Origin: Phytopythium helicoides
Taxonomy: Eukaryota > Oomycota > Peronosporomycetes > Pythiales > Pythiaceae
Direction of reading: 5' to 3'
Assembly: GCA_024867545.1 (NCBI GenBank)
Contig: JANFNE010000019.1
Span: forward strand, 186,001-250,000
DNA length: 64,000 bases
A program made the position numbers and the translations under genes. Of this stretch, positions 41,204-50,347 are shown piece after piece. The first letter of the stretch is position 1. The number at the start of each line of letters is the position of its first letter. The notes beneath the pieces are model-generated. The model saw nothing but the letters and a program-made list of their open reading frames with translations, was not told the origin of the DNA and did no database searches.

Positions 41204-44200
41204 ATGGCCGTCGCCTCGACTCAACCATCAGAGGTCGTTGACGCCGAGCAGCAAGCTGTTGCAGACGTGCCGGCAGGGTCTGCGCCTCCGACCGTGACTA
41301 CATCGCCGGTGGTGCTGCGTCATGCAGCTGTTCACGCGGACACCATGACGACTTCGCCCGCGCTACCGCCTGTGGCTTCTTTGGCTGCAGGTAGTGCGTG
41401 CGACGTGTGTGACAACGAGCGCATGGCGGAGTTGGTGGCTTCACCGAATCCAGCCGTGCTGCTGACCTCTCCGACTGCCTTCCGGTCGATCCGTGAGGTC
41501 GTTCGAGCATTCTCGACGATTGATGACGTGGCTGTAGAGCTTGGGAATCAGCGCGATGTTCTTGTGGCATCAGTTAACAAGCTTCGTCATCATGCGTCTG
41601 GCCTACATACGGAGGTCTTGTCGCTTCAAGAGGCACTGATCCAGAGTCGTGTGTCAGTCGAGTCAGCTAGTGGCGCTGATGCGCCAGCGTTTGAAGTCGA
41701 CGATGCAAGTGTGATGACCTCAGGGCGTCAATTCTCGAGGTTTTCAGCTAGTCGCGAAAGGTCGGAGAGCGGCGGGAGTGACGATCAGTCACGTGACAGG
41801 GCTGTGCGTGCTGCTAGATCTTCTGCTGAGCGCCGCCGCCGAGCCGAAGAGGAGAAGGACGCCGCTGTGAATGAAGTCCAGCGTCTCCGTGGCGAGCTCG
41901 CCACGCTCCGAGCACAGATCGCAAATTCAAATGCCATAGTTGCTGGGGTCCGCATGGCAGCAAACGCTGCAAAGCGGAGCTCGCAGCGAGCGCTTGAGAA
42001 CGTATCAGCAAAGAAGAACTCTCTCGAGGCGGACGTCGAGAAGTTGCGCGAGGACTTGAAGATGACACAAGCTGCCAAGGCCGCCGCAGAGAAGGATCAT
42101 CGATCAGCTTCGGCTGAGTTGAAGGAGCTACGTGAGTAACTGCGATCATTAAACACTCATGTGTTGGAGCGTGGCTAACAAGCTTGGTGCTGTCACCTCA
42201 GGAGCTCAGTATGTCGACAGTCAGGCGGATGCTAGTCGTCTGGAAGTCAACGTGGCTGATTTACAGCGTACGTGCGACATGTTGCGCACCGCACGCAGCG
42301 CCGCTGAGTCAGCTCGCGACCATGCAATCGGTGAGCGTGATCAGGCCATTGCAAAAGCTTCCGGTGCTCTTGCTCGGGTCAAGGAGTTAGAGCAACAGCG
42401 TGATGTGCTTACCACCAGGTTGCAGTCAATTGTCTCGTTTATCGGCGGGTCGTCTTCTTTCGCAGAGGTACCCAGTACCTCGACTCTCAGTATCGTCATG
42501 CCGCCAGTATTGACGACCGTCTCGGCTCCAGTAGCGAGCTCTTCAGCGGTGGAGGATCTACCGGTGGCGACTGGTGGCTCGACTGTAATGGCAGCCGCTG
42601 CTGTCGCCAGCTCACCTACGGTAGCGGCTCCAAACTCACACCCAGCAACTGCGGTTACGCCTCGAACAACCACGCGCTCAATGAAGCAGAAGAAAGTGAA
42701 ACCGTCCAAGTCCAAGCGTCGGCGTTTGGAGGATGCCTCAGACCTTCTACCTGAGATTCCCTCACGCAAGCGAGTGGCACGCGCAGGTACAGTGGCTTCG
42801 GCTGCGCCAGACGAAGTAGATGTGGATCTCACGCTCTCTTCTCCAGACGCCGCTCCGGAGGCCGATTTGCCGTCGGGTGAGCAGTCGTCAGGTGCGAGCT
42901 CTCCTTAGTACTGCAAATAAATGGCGTTTGGATCAAGATTGAGTGTGTTCTCCCTTCGCACAGGCACTCGAGCACAGTCCAAGGGGTCGCAGACTCGTGC
43001 CTCACCGCGTGTCATGGCTGCCAAACGCCGAGTCATCGCGTCTGATGAAGAATGCGTGGGTGTTGGCAATAGCAGTGACGACGACGTTTTGAAGGCAGTC
43101 AAGGCCAGATCACGAAGCGAGGCGAGACGTTCCAGTCGTTCCTCGCGCTCCGTGAATACGGTTAGCGCTGGCACCGCTGCCAAGTCTCTCAGTGCCATTA
43201 GTGCCGACGCGGTTGCCGAGCCCTCAGATCCTGTCACTGAGCCAAGTACTGCAGTGTTCGACAGTCTTGCAACTACCGTTGAGGCGGTCACGACTGCAGA
43301 TGCTGCTACTACTGCGCAGAGTACTGGGTCTGTTACAACCACCAAGCCCCCTGGCGCCGCTGATGCGCCAGCTCTTGTATCCCCACCGACATCGACAGCA
43401 AATAATTCTTTGCCGTCAAGTCGAACGTCTAGAGCGATTTCCACCAGCCGAGGTCCAGTAAGTCTCACCGAGCCACTTGGAGGTGATGGCGCTGACAGTT
43501 CGGAGGACGAGGATATTGGTGATGAGCCTGGTGACAGCAATTCGACTCTCCCCGCCGTTGGCTTTACCACGTGCATTCCTCCTCCAACTGCTCGTCAGTT
43601 TGCTACCGATGAAGTTGCGCCTTGGATTGCTTCCAAGGTCAGCCGTCTGACACTGAGTCAGTTGAAGATGCAGCACCTGACTCGAGGGTCACTCTTGTCC
43701 GACGACTGGATCTTTTCACCCACGACTTCAACTGCGCCAGAAAGTGCGTACTACCCTGAGCTCATCACACGTGAGCAAATCGAAGATTTGTATGCTAGCA
43801 AGCCATGGAACGTGCTCCTTGACCGGCCGAAGCCCATCTCCTTCAGCGAGTGTGACCCTGTGATGTCCCGGGTCGTCGCTTCATACAAAGCCCTCCTCGT
43901 TCGCCATGCCCAGGCGTATTGGGAAAGCTCTCATGTGCTGCCAGAGCCGACCACAAAGGAGCTTATCCCTATGTACCAGGAGTACTTGAGTAAAAAGTCT
44001 AAGCGCCGTTCGCGTGCAGGAGAGCGGGTGGCGAAAGCTTTCGAGCCTCTGTTGGACGCGATTCATCGCGGACTCTTTGACCTGGATGTGCTCCTCGATC
44101 CCTTCTTCCTTCACTTCGCCACGCGTCGCCAGGAGGGACGTTGGTACCCGGGGCTGGGGCAACCCGAGGCTCCAAAGTCATTACTCGCAGCGTTGACTAT

Positions 44201-44417
44201 CGCCGACCAAGAAGAGCCTTGGCGTCTACAGTATGTGGCGGCGGCAAGGGAGCAACATCCGGCGCTCCGAATTCGGCGGTTGAAGGATAAATTCGTCCGT
44301 GCGATGTCAGTGGGTGGCACATCGACGGTTGATGTTCCCGTCTCTGATGAGTCTGCTGATGGCACTCCCGCGGATGATGTGCTAGCCGACCTCCCGACCT
44401 TCAGTGTCGGGGAGTAA
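41204..44417 (+). CDS. Antisense accessory gene of the Gypsy element: coiled-coil protein of unknown function
   Basis: Three exons: 41204-42131, 42202-42876 and 42964-44417. Introns of 70 and 87 bp have GTGAGT/GTGAGC donors and CTCAG/CACAG acceptors; phases close to 1018 residues. Without splicing the frame stops at 42139 and 42908, so splicing is inferred from consistent phases and uninterrupted coiled coil. Residues ~210-420 are a heptad coiled coil (SAERRRRAEEEKDAAVNEVQ; LEADVEKLREDLKMTQAA; VKELEQQRDVLTTRLQS). A Ser/Thr/Ala-rich basic stretch contains KQKKVKPSKSKRRR, a likely nuclear signal. A folded C-terminal domain follows (ITREQIEDLYASKPWNVLLD; MYQEYLSKKSKRRSRAGERV; LLDPFFLHFATRRQEGRWY). 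The ATG lies downstream of TATATCACTCACTCTTC, resembling an oomycete initiator. No domain recognised. Gene direction opposes gag-pol. Confidence 0.72.
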
Positions 44418-45238
44418 GCTCAGCAGCTGCTTATGCTCATGATAACGTTCCTTCCCTGCTCGTCTACTGCACGTCGTTGATTTTCGGTCTCTGCTCAATC
44501 GACTATGCTTCAAGCTTCCCTTCGTCCCTTCGAGTCGATCTCCTCCAAAATCACCCTCATTTTTTCATCCACGTCGTTGACGACCGCCAAAGTAGTCATC
44601 TTTCACCTCCATTGCCCAACGGCGTCGATTATCACTCCATCTACACCAACATCCACGCCGTCGAACCGCGTCGTCGGTGTCCAGCATGGCCGATAAGTTG
44701 TCGTCGGGATCGTCGACCGAAGTTGCCAGGAAGGTGGCATCCGTACGGTATCTCCTCTAGCAATTTGTATCGGGAATATCGGCACTGGTTCAGTATTTGA
44801 CACTTCCGCTATCGGATGTGGCCAGGAGTGGTTCGCTAGGTGCTGGTATGTGATCTCCTATCCTTTATTGGCGACCGTCGACGGGCGATGATATTTGACT
44901 CTCGCCAGTCGATGAGATCTTTTGGTCGGTGGATTTCATCGGTTGCCTATTCTGTCGGTTGATGACCTTCACACATCCCCATTCAGCGATATTCGTCGGC
45001 CAGCAATATCCGTCGGTTCACCAACTTCCGCCCGCCAACTGGGAATCGATGCTGCTCGACGCCCACCGATTTCTGACCCCTCGTCGGCACTCGACATTCG
45101 CCGACTTCGATCTTCAATTGTTGGTTTCTCTCCACGCTTGCGCATTCTGCCCCGCCTGTTTTCCTCCTCTGTTAATGACATCTCCATTAACATGTCATCC
45201 TCCACCGAGTGGCTGGTCCACTCTGCTTTCCCCACTTG
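44418..45238. other. Spacer between the tails of the antisense gene and pol
   Basis: 821 bp inside the Gypsy element where the two opposing transcription units meet. Rich in GTCGTC/CGTCGA-type words. No open frame of note. Likely holds the 3' UTR and poly(A) signal of the antisense gene. Confidence 0.5.
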
Positions 45239-48200
45239 TTATTCGGCATCCTGCGACTGCATGACACCAAACCGGCCGCGTCGAGTCCTACCCCGGAGGA
45301 ACTCGTGAAGGAGCGCTCCACAGTTGAGATCCGCCTCGTCTTCCCACGTCGGCTCATTATAGCCCTTCCAATGTACCAAGAATTCGCGAAAGACGCGGCC
45401 ATACCGCGTCCGTCGACCGGTGCGTACATCCGATATCCGCTCCACCTCAAACTCATCGTCCCCTAATGTTTGTGCCCAGCTGTCGCCGGGTAGGAGTTCT
45501 TCGTCAAAATCAAGACGACTCTCCTGGTCAACCGTGAGCGCTGTGGTTGGTCGCTCAGGATGTTGACGAACCAGCTTCAACTTGGAGACATGTACCACCG
45601 GGTACATCCGGTAATCGGTGCCGGCTATTTCGAGACGGACAGAATAGTCGGAGACCTTTTCGGCCACCCGAAACGGGCCGTGCCACAGGTGTGCCAACTT
45701 TTTGGCATACCCCTCACGGACTCTATCAAGGTACAGCCAAACTCGTGATCCTCGCTCAATATGATGCGGACTCACAGACTCATTCTGCCTGTCAGCTCGT
45801 GCCGTTCGCGCTTCCTTTAGCAGATCGTTGACGTGTGCTCTCGCCCGCTGGTAATGCTGCTGCACGTGAAAGCGCCAGCGTCTAGCTTCTCGATCCTGAC
45901 GTCTCGTGCTCCCTAGTGGCAACGATGCCTCGAGTGTCGAGCGTGGATCCCAGCCGTGGACTAAGTAGAAAGGTGTCTCTTGTCGAACACGGTCGTGTGC
46001 GGTGTTGATCGCGAAAGTCAGTCGTTCGGCATACTCGTCCCAGTCACGTTGTGCTTCGTCACTGACGTACATCTTGATGGCGCGAGTGAGTGTTTGAACC
46101 ATCCGCTCCGCTGTTCCATTTGCTTGTGGCCGATACGCTAATGTCGCTCGTTGTCGCTGCCCGACGATCTTGTTGAAGGCTCGAAAGAAGTCAGACATGA
46201 ACCCGGGTTCTCGATCGTGTCGAATTGCCTCGCTCGCACCGAAGCGGCGGAAGACGCATTCTTCATATGATTCCGCGATCGTCTGTGCCGTGCGCGATGC
46301 ACTGGTCTTGGCGATAACGAAGCCAGAGAAAAGGTCGACCCACAGCAGGAGTTCGGTGTTCCCCTTGAACGACTTGGGTAATGACGGGATATGATCCATG
46401 GCGATAATCTGGAACGGGTACGTAGCCTCGATGTTGCCCGGTGACTCCCCACGGATCGTTGGTCGACCTTTTCCAGTCTCGCAGTCCACGCATTCACCAA
46501 CGTATCGTTGTACGCTCCGATACAGTCCCCTCCAGTAGAAGTGGCGTCGTACTCGCTGGAACGTCCTGCCGATACCCTGATGGCCACCTTCGAGACTCGC
46601 ATGATAGTGGTGCAGGACGTCGTCGTGCAGCGTCTTTGGCATTACCAATCGTGCTATCAGATCTCGGTCCTCGCCTGCATCGTCGGTGGGTACAACGTAG
46701 AAGAGCAGTCCGTTCTCGTCGGTCTCGAACTGATCGGCGATGTTCACACAGGCTTTCACGTCTTCTTGGGTCATTGCCCCCAAGTCACCTCGCAAGAACC
46801 TTTTGAGGTTGGCGATCCACGACTCCTCGTCTTGTGCCTGCAGAATCCTCTCGACCCGGATGCGCTGGATGGCATCTTCGCCCAACGTCACGTCTGTGTG
46901 TACTCTCCGAGCTCGCGCACGTGTCATTACTGCGTGGATTCGAGGGGCTTGTCTTCGATCCTCGGGTGTTATGATCTCATTGAGGCGGTTCAGCGTGACC
47001 AAGTCTTCGCGGGCAGCGTCGGTGTTGACGATCGAGCCTCTCTGCTGCTGTAACGCAACACCAGCTAGCAGGTCCTCACTCTTGTTCCAGTCACGCTTCA
47101 CGTGCACCAACTCGAAACGAGACCAAGCTTTCAACCGGGCGAGCGTTTGGCCTCGCAGCAGTTGCAGCCCAGGTGCTTTGCAGTCAATCTCCCCGCGCAG
47201 TTGTCTGATGACCAAGTTGGAGTCGCCACAGACGATCAACCGGTGTTCCCCAAGCTCTGCCGCCAAGTCTAGCGCCATGATCAATCCGCGATATTCAGCC
47301 TCATTGACGGTAAGACCTTCCGCGTGCTTCGATGCACCAGCAGCCACGGTCCACTCTGGCAGTTGCCACACGATGGCGCTATATGCTCCATCGCCACGCT
47401 TGACCTTAGCTGATCCGTCGAAACTGATGACTAACAACTCTTCTCCTTCATCGATAGTCGGCAGCGGCGCTTGGGTTGACCGGAACGGGTGTTTCTTCGG
47501 AGCGATCTTGATCAACGAGTCTTCAACCTGCTCCCGCGGAGTGATACTCGCTGAGATCGTCCCCAGCACTTCGTCTTCGCCCCCAGTACATCGTGTGACT
47601 GACAATGTCCAGGGTGAGAGGAGTGCAGCCCATTGTGCTAATCTGCCCTGGAGCCCATGTGACTTCAATAACCAGTTGAGCGTCGCATGCCGAGTCAGTA
47701 CCCGCACAGCTTTCCCGGCCAACATCGTGAAGCAGTTGTCAAGCAAACGGAGAAGCGCTAAGACCTCCTTCTCGACCACCGCATAGTTGAGCTCGTTTGA
47801 CTTCAACGTCCGGCTCGTGAATTTGACTGGCTCGAAGACTCCATCGTGTTCTTGGGTCAAGACCGCGGCGATGGCCCACTCACTAGCATAAACGATAGCT
47901 ACGCACTCTTTGTCCGGGTCGAAGTGTCGAAGGATAGGCGTTGCTGAAATCTTTTGCTTGAGTGCATTGAACGCATTCACCGCTTGAACCAACCGCTGGT
48001 TGCGGTCCACCGGCAGCCCGCTATGAAAATCGACTTCTCGGAGCTCGTACAGCACGGTGGCGTAGATGGCAAAATCCTCAACGAAACGGTGGTAGTAGTT
48101 CAAGCTTCCCAGGAAAGACTGCATCGCTTTTAGGGACCTCGGGAACGGCAGATCGCTCAACGTTTCCAGCTCCTTGGGACGGGCTTCGATACCTTCAGGT

Positions 48201-50254
48201 GTCACACGATGTCCTAGGTAGTCAACGTTCGGTCTACCCCAATAGCTCTTGGCAACACTAATCGACAGATTCCACCGATCGCAAGCGTCCAACAGTCGAG
48301 CCGTTTTCTCACACAAATCTTCCCAATCTCTGGCGGCGATCAAGATATCGTCGATGTATGATCGCCTTCCGAGCACTGACGGTTGTCGGGCGTCGTCAGG
48401 TTCGCCCACCTCGTAGAGATCTGCACTGTGTTTTCCGTCCGCTGGCAGCCGGAGGAAACCGTAGAGTGCGTTGTCAACCAGTCGCTGATATATCTGTGGC
48501 GCATTCTTCAGCCCAAACGGCATCCTATTCCATTCGAACAACCCGAATGGGGTTATAAACGCTGAGATCGCACGCGCGCGTTCCGTCATCGATACAACCC
48601 AGAAGCCACTCGCCATATCCAAGGAACAGAACCACAAGGTTTTCTCCAGGTCTTCCAAGAGGTCAGTGATCAGTGGCATCGGATACACCATCAGCCTCGT
48701 CAAGTTATTCACGAGGCGATAGTCGATGCACAACCGGATGTCAACGCCGTTTTTCTTGATCACCACGACGATTGGCGAGGCCCAGGGTGACATCGACGGC
48801 TGGATGATCTTCGCGCTCAGTAGTCCTTTCAGCAACTCGGCTACCTTCTCGCGGAATTGAGGTGGAATCTTCCGGACGCGTTGAGCGATTGGCTTTGCCC
48901 CGCCAACGTCAATATCGCAAACCGCACCTTTCGAGGCTGGCGGGAGCGCGTTACCTTTGCCGATCAAGAGATGTTTCTTTCTCCAGATGATACCCCTTAA
49001 TCGGTCAATCTCCTCCGGCGTATTTATCTCGGGGTCACCCACTTTGAGGTCATCAATCTCTACTTCTTCAGTCATCGCCACGACGTCAGGTAGCACTGCC
49101 ATCTGCGCTTCGACGTCTTCGGCGAAGAGCTCGCTTCCCTCGTAGAAGCATGAGATCGGCTCCGCTTTTACTTGTTCTAGTCGCTTGTCTTGTGCGGGAT
49201 TGACTTCGAGCACATCTGACCGTCGTTGGAGTGCGGCGACGACGTTGACCGTAGAAGTTCCGTCCCTCGGTCGGCGAAGAATAGCTCGCGGAGCTGGGTA
49301 CTCTCGGTGGAGAGTCTTTGGCGACCGTTCCGGCTCTTCGTGGTTGCTTGGCTGTGTCTCATCGACAGTCGCTTCGTACGCCAAGTTTTGCCACTCCTGA
49401 TAGCGGCGGGAACCTTCCGAGACGAAACCCGGGAGCCGGGGTACGTTGTCGCCGGATAGCCAGAGCCCCAGGCGTTCGAGCCTACCAAGTCTCAACTCCT
49501 TATCGCCAATGTTTGTCACCTTCAGGAACCGCTTCTGTCCAGGGCCTCGAGCAATCGACGGGACCCACATCTCGCCGCGCGTCACCCATAGTTTCTGTCT
49601 ATCCGAGTGGTCGATGCGCAGAGGGAATTCGACCGAGTATCCTGGTTCGATTAATGGCGAACTATCTGCTGTCACCAACCGTGCCCGGTCGCTAAATAGC
49701 TGTCGTCGCCCGTCTAACCGAAGACGGATTTCTTCAGGGAGGCACACCGAGCCGTCGGCCAAGTCTAGTCGTACACCTGCTGGCACCATGAAATCCATCC
49801 CGAGGATCGCGTCTTGGCCGACGAGATTGCCCACCCAGGCATCGAAGAAGTATACCAAGGATCCTCCCAGCGTCACTTTGACCTTTGTCCGTCCGTCTGT
49901 GAGGTATGCACCCTCGCCGATTCCCACACACTCTTGCCGTTGACTATCGTCAACGTGGCAGCCTACCTTACGAGCAAAGGCGGTGTCCAAGATGGACACC
50001 TCGGCACCGGTATCAAACAGTAATACGGCCTTTTCATTGTTGAGCTTCGCGTGGACCTTCGCTTGCTTGAACCATTTGTCCGGGGCGTGGTGTTTCCAGT
50101 ACCCCCTCGACTCTCCAGGTAAAAGGTTCAACGCCATCGCGACGTCTACTCGTCGATATTCGTCGACTGTGCGAAGACTGGCGATTGAGGCTGTGCACTT
50201 GTCATGCAACTCACGTGTATTATCGATTGGAGGGATCAACGTGGCATCAATCAC
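45239..50254 (-). CDS. Gypsy Pol polyprotein: protease, RT, RNase H, archaeal-like RNase H, integrase, chromodomain
   Basis: The frame is open from the gag overlap; 1671 codons are counted from a GTG at 50254, but translation most likely enters by -1 frameshift near 50341. Protease LLFDTGAEVSILD (residue ~80) with AILGMDFM. RT has RLCIDYRLVNN, FGLFEWNRMPFGLKNAP and active-site SYIDDILIA (~632). RNase H 1 has VYASEWAIAAVLTQ (~785) and tether KEVLALLRLLDN. A second RNase H has VISFDGSAKVKRG (~941), NEAEYRGLIMALDLA and VCGDSNLVIRQL. Integrase shows HHYHASLEGGHQG, CVDCETGKG, then D (MDHIPSL), D (RHDREPGFMSDFF), E (ANGTAERMVQ). A C-terminal chromodomain (FEVERISDVRTG; FLVHWKGYNEPTWEDEADL) would direct insertion to modified histones. 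No internal stop. Confidence 0.96.
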   Translation of the reverse strand: MIDATLIPPIDNTRELHDKCTASIASLRTVDEYRRVDVAMALNLLPGESRGYWKHHAPDKWFKQAKVHAKLNNEKAVLLFDTGAEVSILDTAFARKVGCHVDDSQRQECVGIGEGAYLTDGRTKVKVTLGGSLVYFFDAWVGNLVGQDAILGMDFMVPAGVRLDLADGSVCLPEEIRLRLDGRRQLFSDRARLVTADSSPLIEPGYSVEFPLRIDHSDRQKLWVTRGEMWVPSIARGPGQKRFLKVTNIGDKELRLGRLERLGLWLSGDNVPRLPGFVSEGSRRYQEWQNLAYEATVDETQPSNHEEPERSPKTLHREYPAPRAILRRPRDGTSTVNVVAALQRRSDVLEVNPAQDKRLEQVKAEPISCFYEGSELFAEDVEAQMAVLPDVVAMTEEVEIDDLKVGDPEINTPEEIDRLRGIIWRKKHLLIGKGNALPPASKGAVCDIDVGGAKPIAQRVRKIPPQFREKVAELLKGLLSAKIIQPSMSPWASPIVVVIKKNGVDIRLCIDYRLVNNLTRLMVYPMPLITDLLEDLEKTLWFCSLDMASGFWVVSMTERARAISAFITPFGLFEWNRMPFGLKNAPQIYQRLVDNALYGFLRLPADGKHSADLYEVGEPDDARQPSVLGRRSYIDDILIAARDWEDLCEKTARLLDACDRWNLSISVAKSYWGRPNVDYLGHRVTPEGIEARPKELETLSDLPFPRSLKAMQSFLGSLNYYHRFVEDFAIYATVLYELREVDFHSGLPVDRNQRLVQAVNAFNALKQKISATPILRHFDPDKECVAIVYASEWAIAAVLTQEHDGVFEPVKFTSRTLKSNELNYAVVEKEVLALLRLLDNCFTMLAGKAVRVLTRHATLNWLLKSHGLQGRLAQWAALLSPWTLSVTRCTGGEDEVLGTISASITPREQVEDSLIKIAPKKHPFRSTQAPLPTIDEGEELLVISFDGSAKVKRGDGAYSAIVWQLPEWTVAAGASKHAEGLTVNEAEYRGLIMALDLAAELGEHRLIVCGDSNLVIRQLRGEIDCKAPGLQLLRGQTLARLKAWSRFELVHVKRDWNKSEDLLAGVALQQQRGSIVNTDAAREDLVTLNRLNEIITPEDRRQAPRIHAVMTRARARRVHTDVTLGEDAIQRIRVERILQAQDEESWIANLKRFLRGDLGAMTQEDVKACVNIADQFETDENGLLFYVVPTDDAGEDRDLIARLVMPKTLHDDVLHHYHASLEGGHQGIGRTFQRVRRHFYWRGLYRSVQRYVGECVDCETGKGRPTIRGESPGNIEATYPFQIIAMDHIPSLPKSFKGNTELLLWVDLFSGFVIAKTSASRTAQTIAESYEECVFRRFGASEAIRHDREPGFMSDFFRAFNKIVGQRQRATLAYRPQANGTAERMVQTLTRAIKMYVSDEAQRDWDEYAERLTFAINTAHDRVRQETPFYLVHGWDPRSTLEASLPLGSTRRQDREARRWRFHVQQHYQRARAHVNDLLKEARTARADRQNESVSPHHIERGSRVWLYLDRVREGYAKKLAHLWHGPFRVAEKVSDYSVRLEIAGTDYRMYPVVHVSKLKLVRQHPERPTTALTVDQESRLDFDEELLPGDSWAQTLGDDEFEVERISDVRTGRRTRYGRVFREFLVHWKGYNEPTWEDEADLNCGALLHEFLRGRTRRGRFGVMQSQDAE

Positions 50255-50300
50255 CTCCTTGGACTGCTTCTCGACGAAGGCAAAAATACAAACTTCGGAG

Positions 50301-50347
50301 CGCTCGGCTCGTACCAGATTCCAACCTGGCGAGCGTCCTAGTTTAAC
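50301..50347 (-). promoter_or_regulatory. Programmed -1 ribosomal frameshift signal (slippery GTTAAAC plus stem-loop)
   Basis: In gag frame the heptamer reads G TTA AAC (50341-50347) directly before the TAG stop (50338-50340). A -1 slip enters the pol frame, open from there. Five bases past the heptamer, CGCTCG (50330-50335) pairs with CGAGCG (50301-50306), with an inner CCAG/CTGG stem. GUUAAAC is a known slippery heptamer in eukaryotic viruses. Confidence 0.72.

Noticed and set aside
50254..50340. Stop-codon readthrough of gag TAG into pol
   Set aside because: The gag frame meets a TGA 28 codons after the TAG; pol is in the -1 frame.
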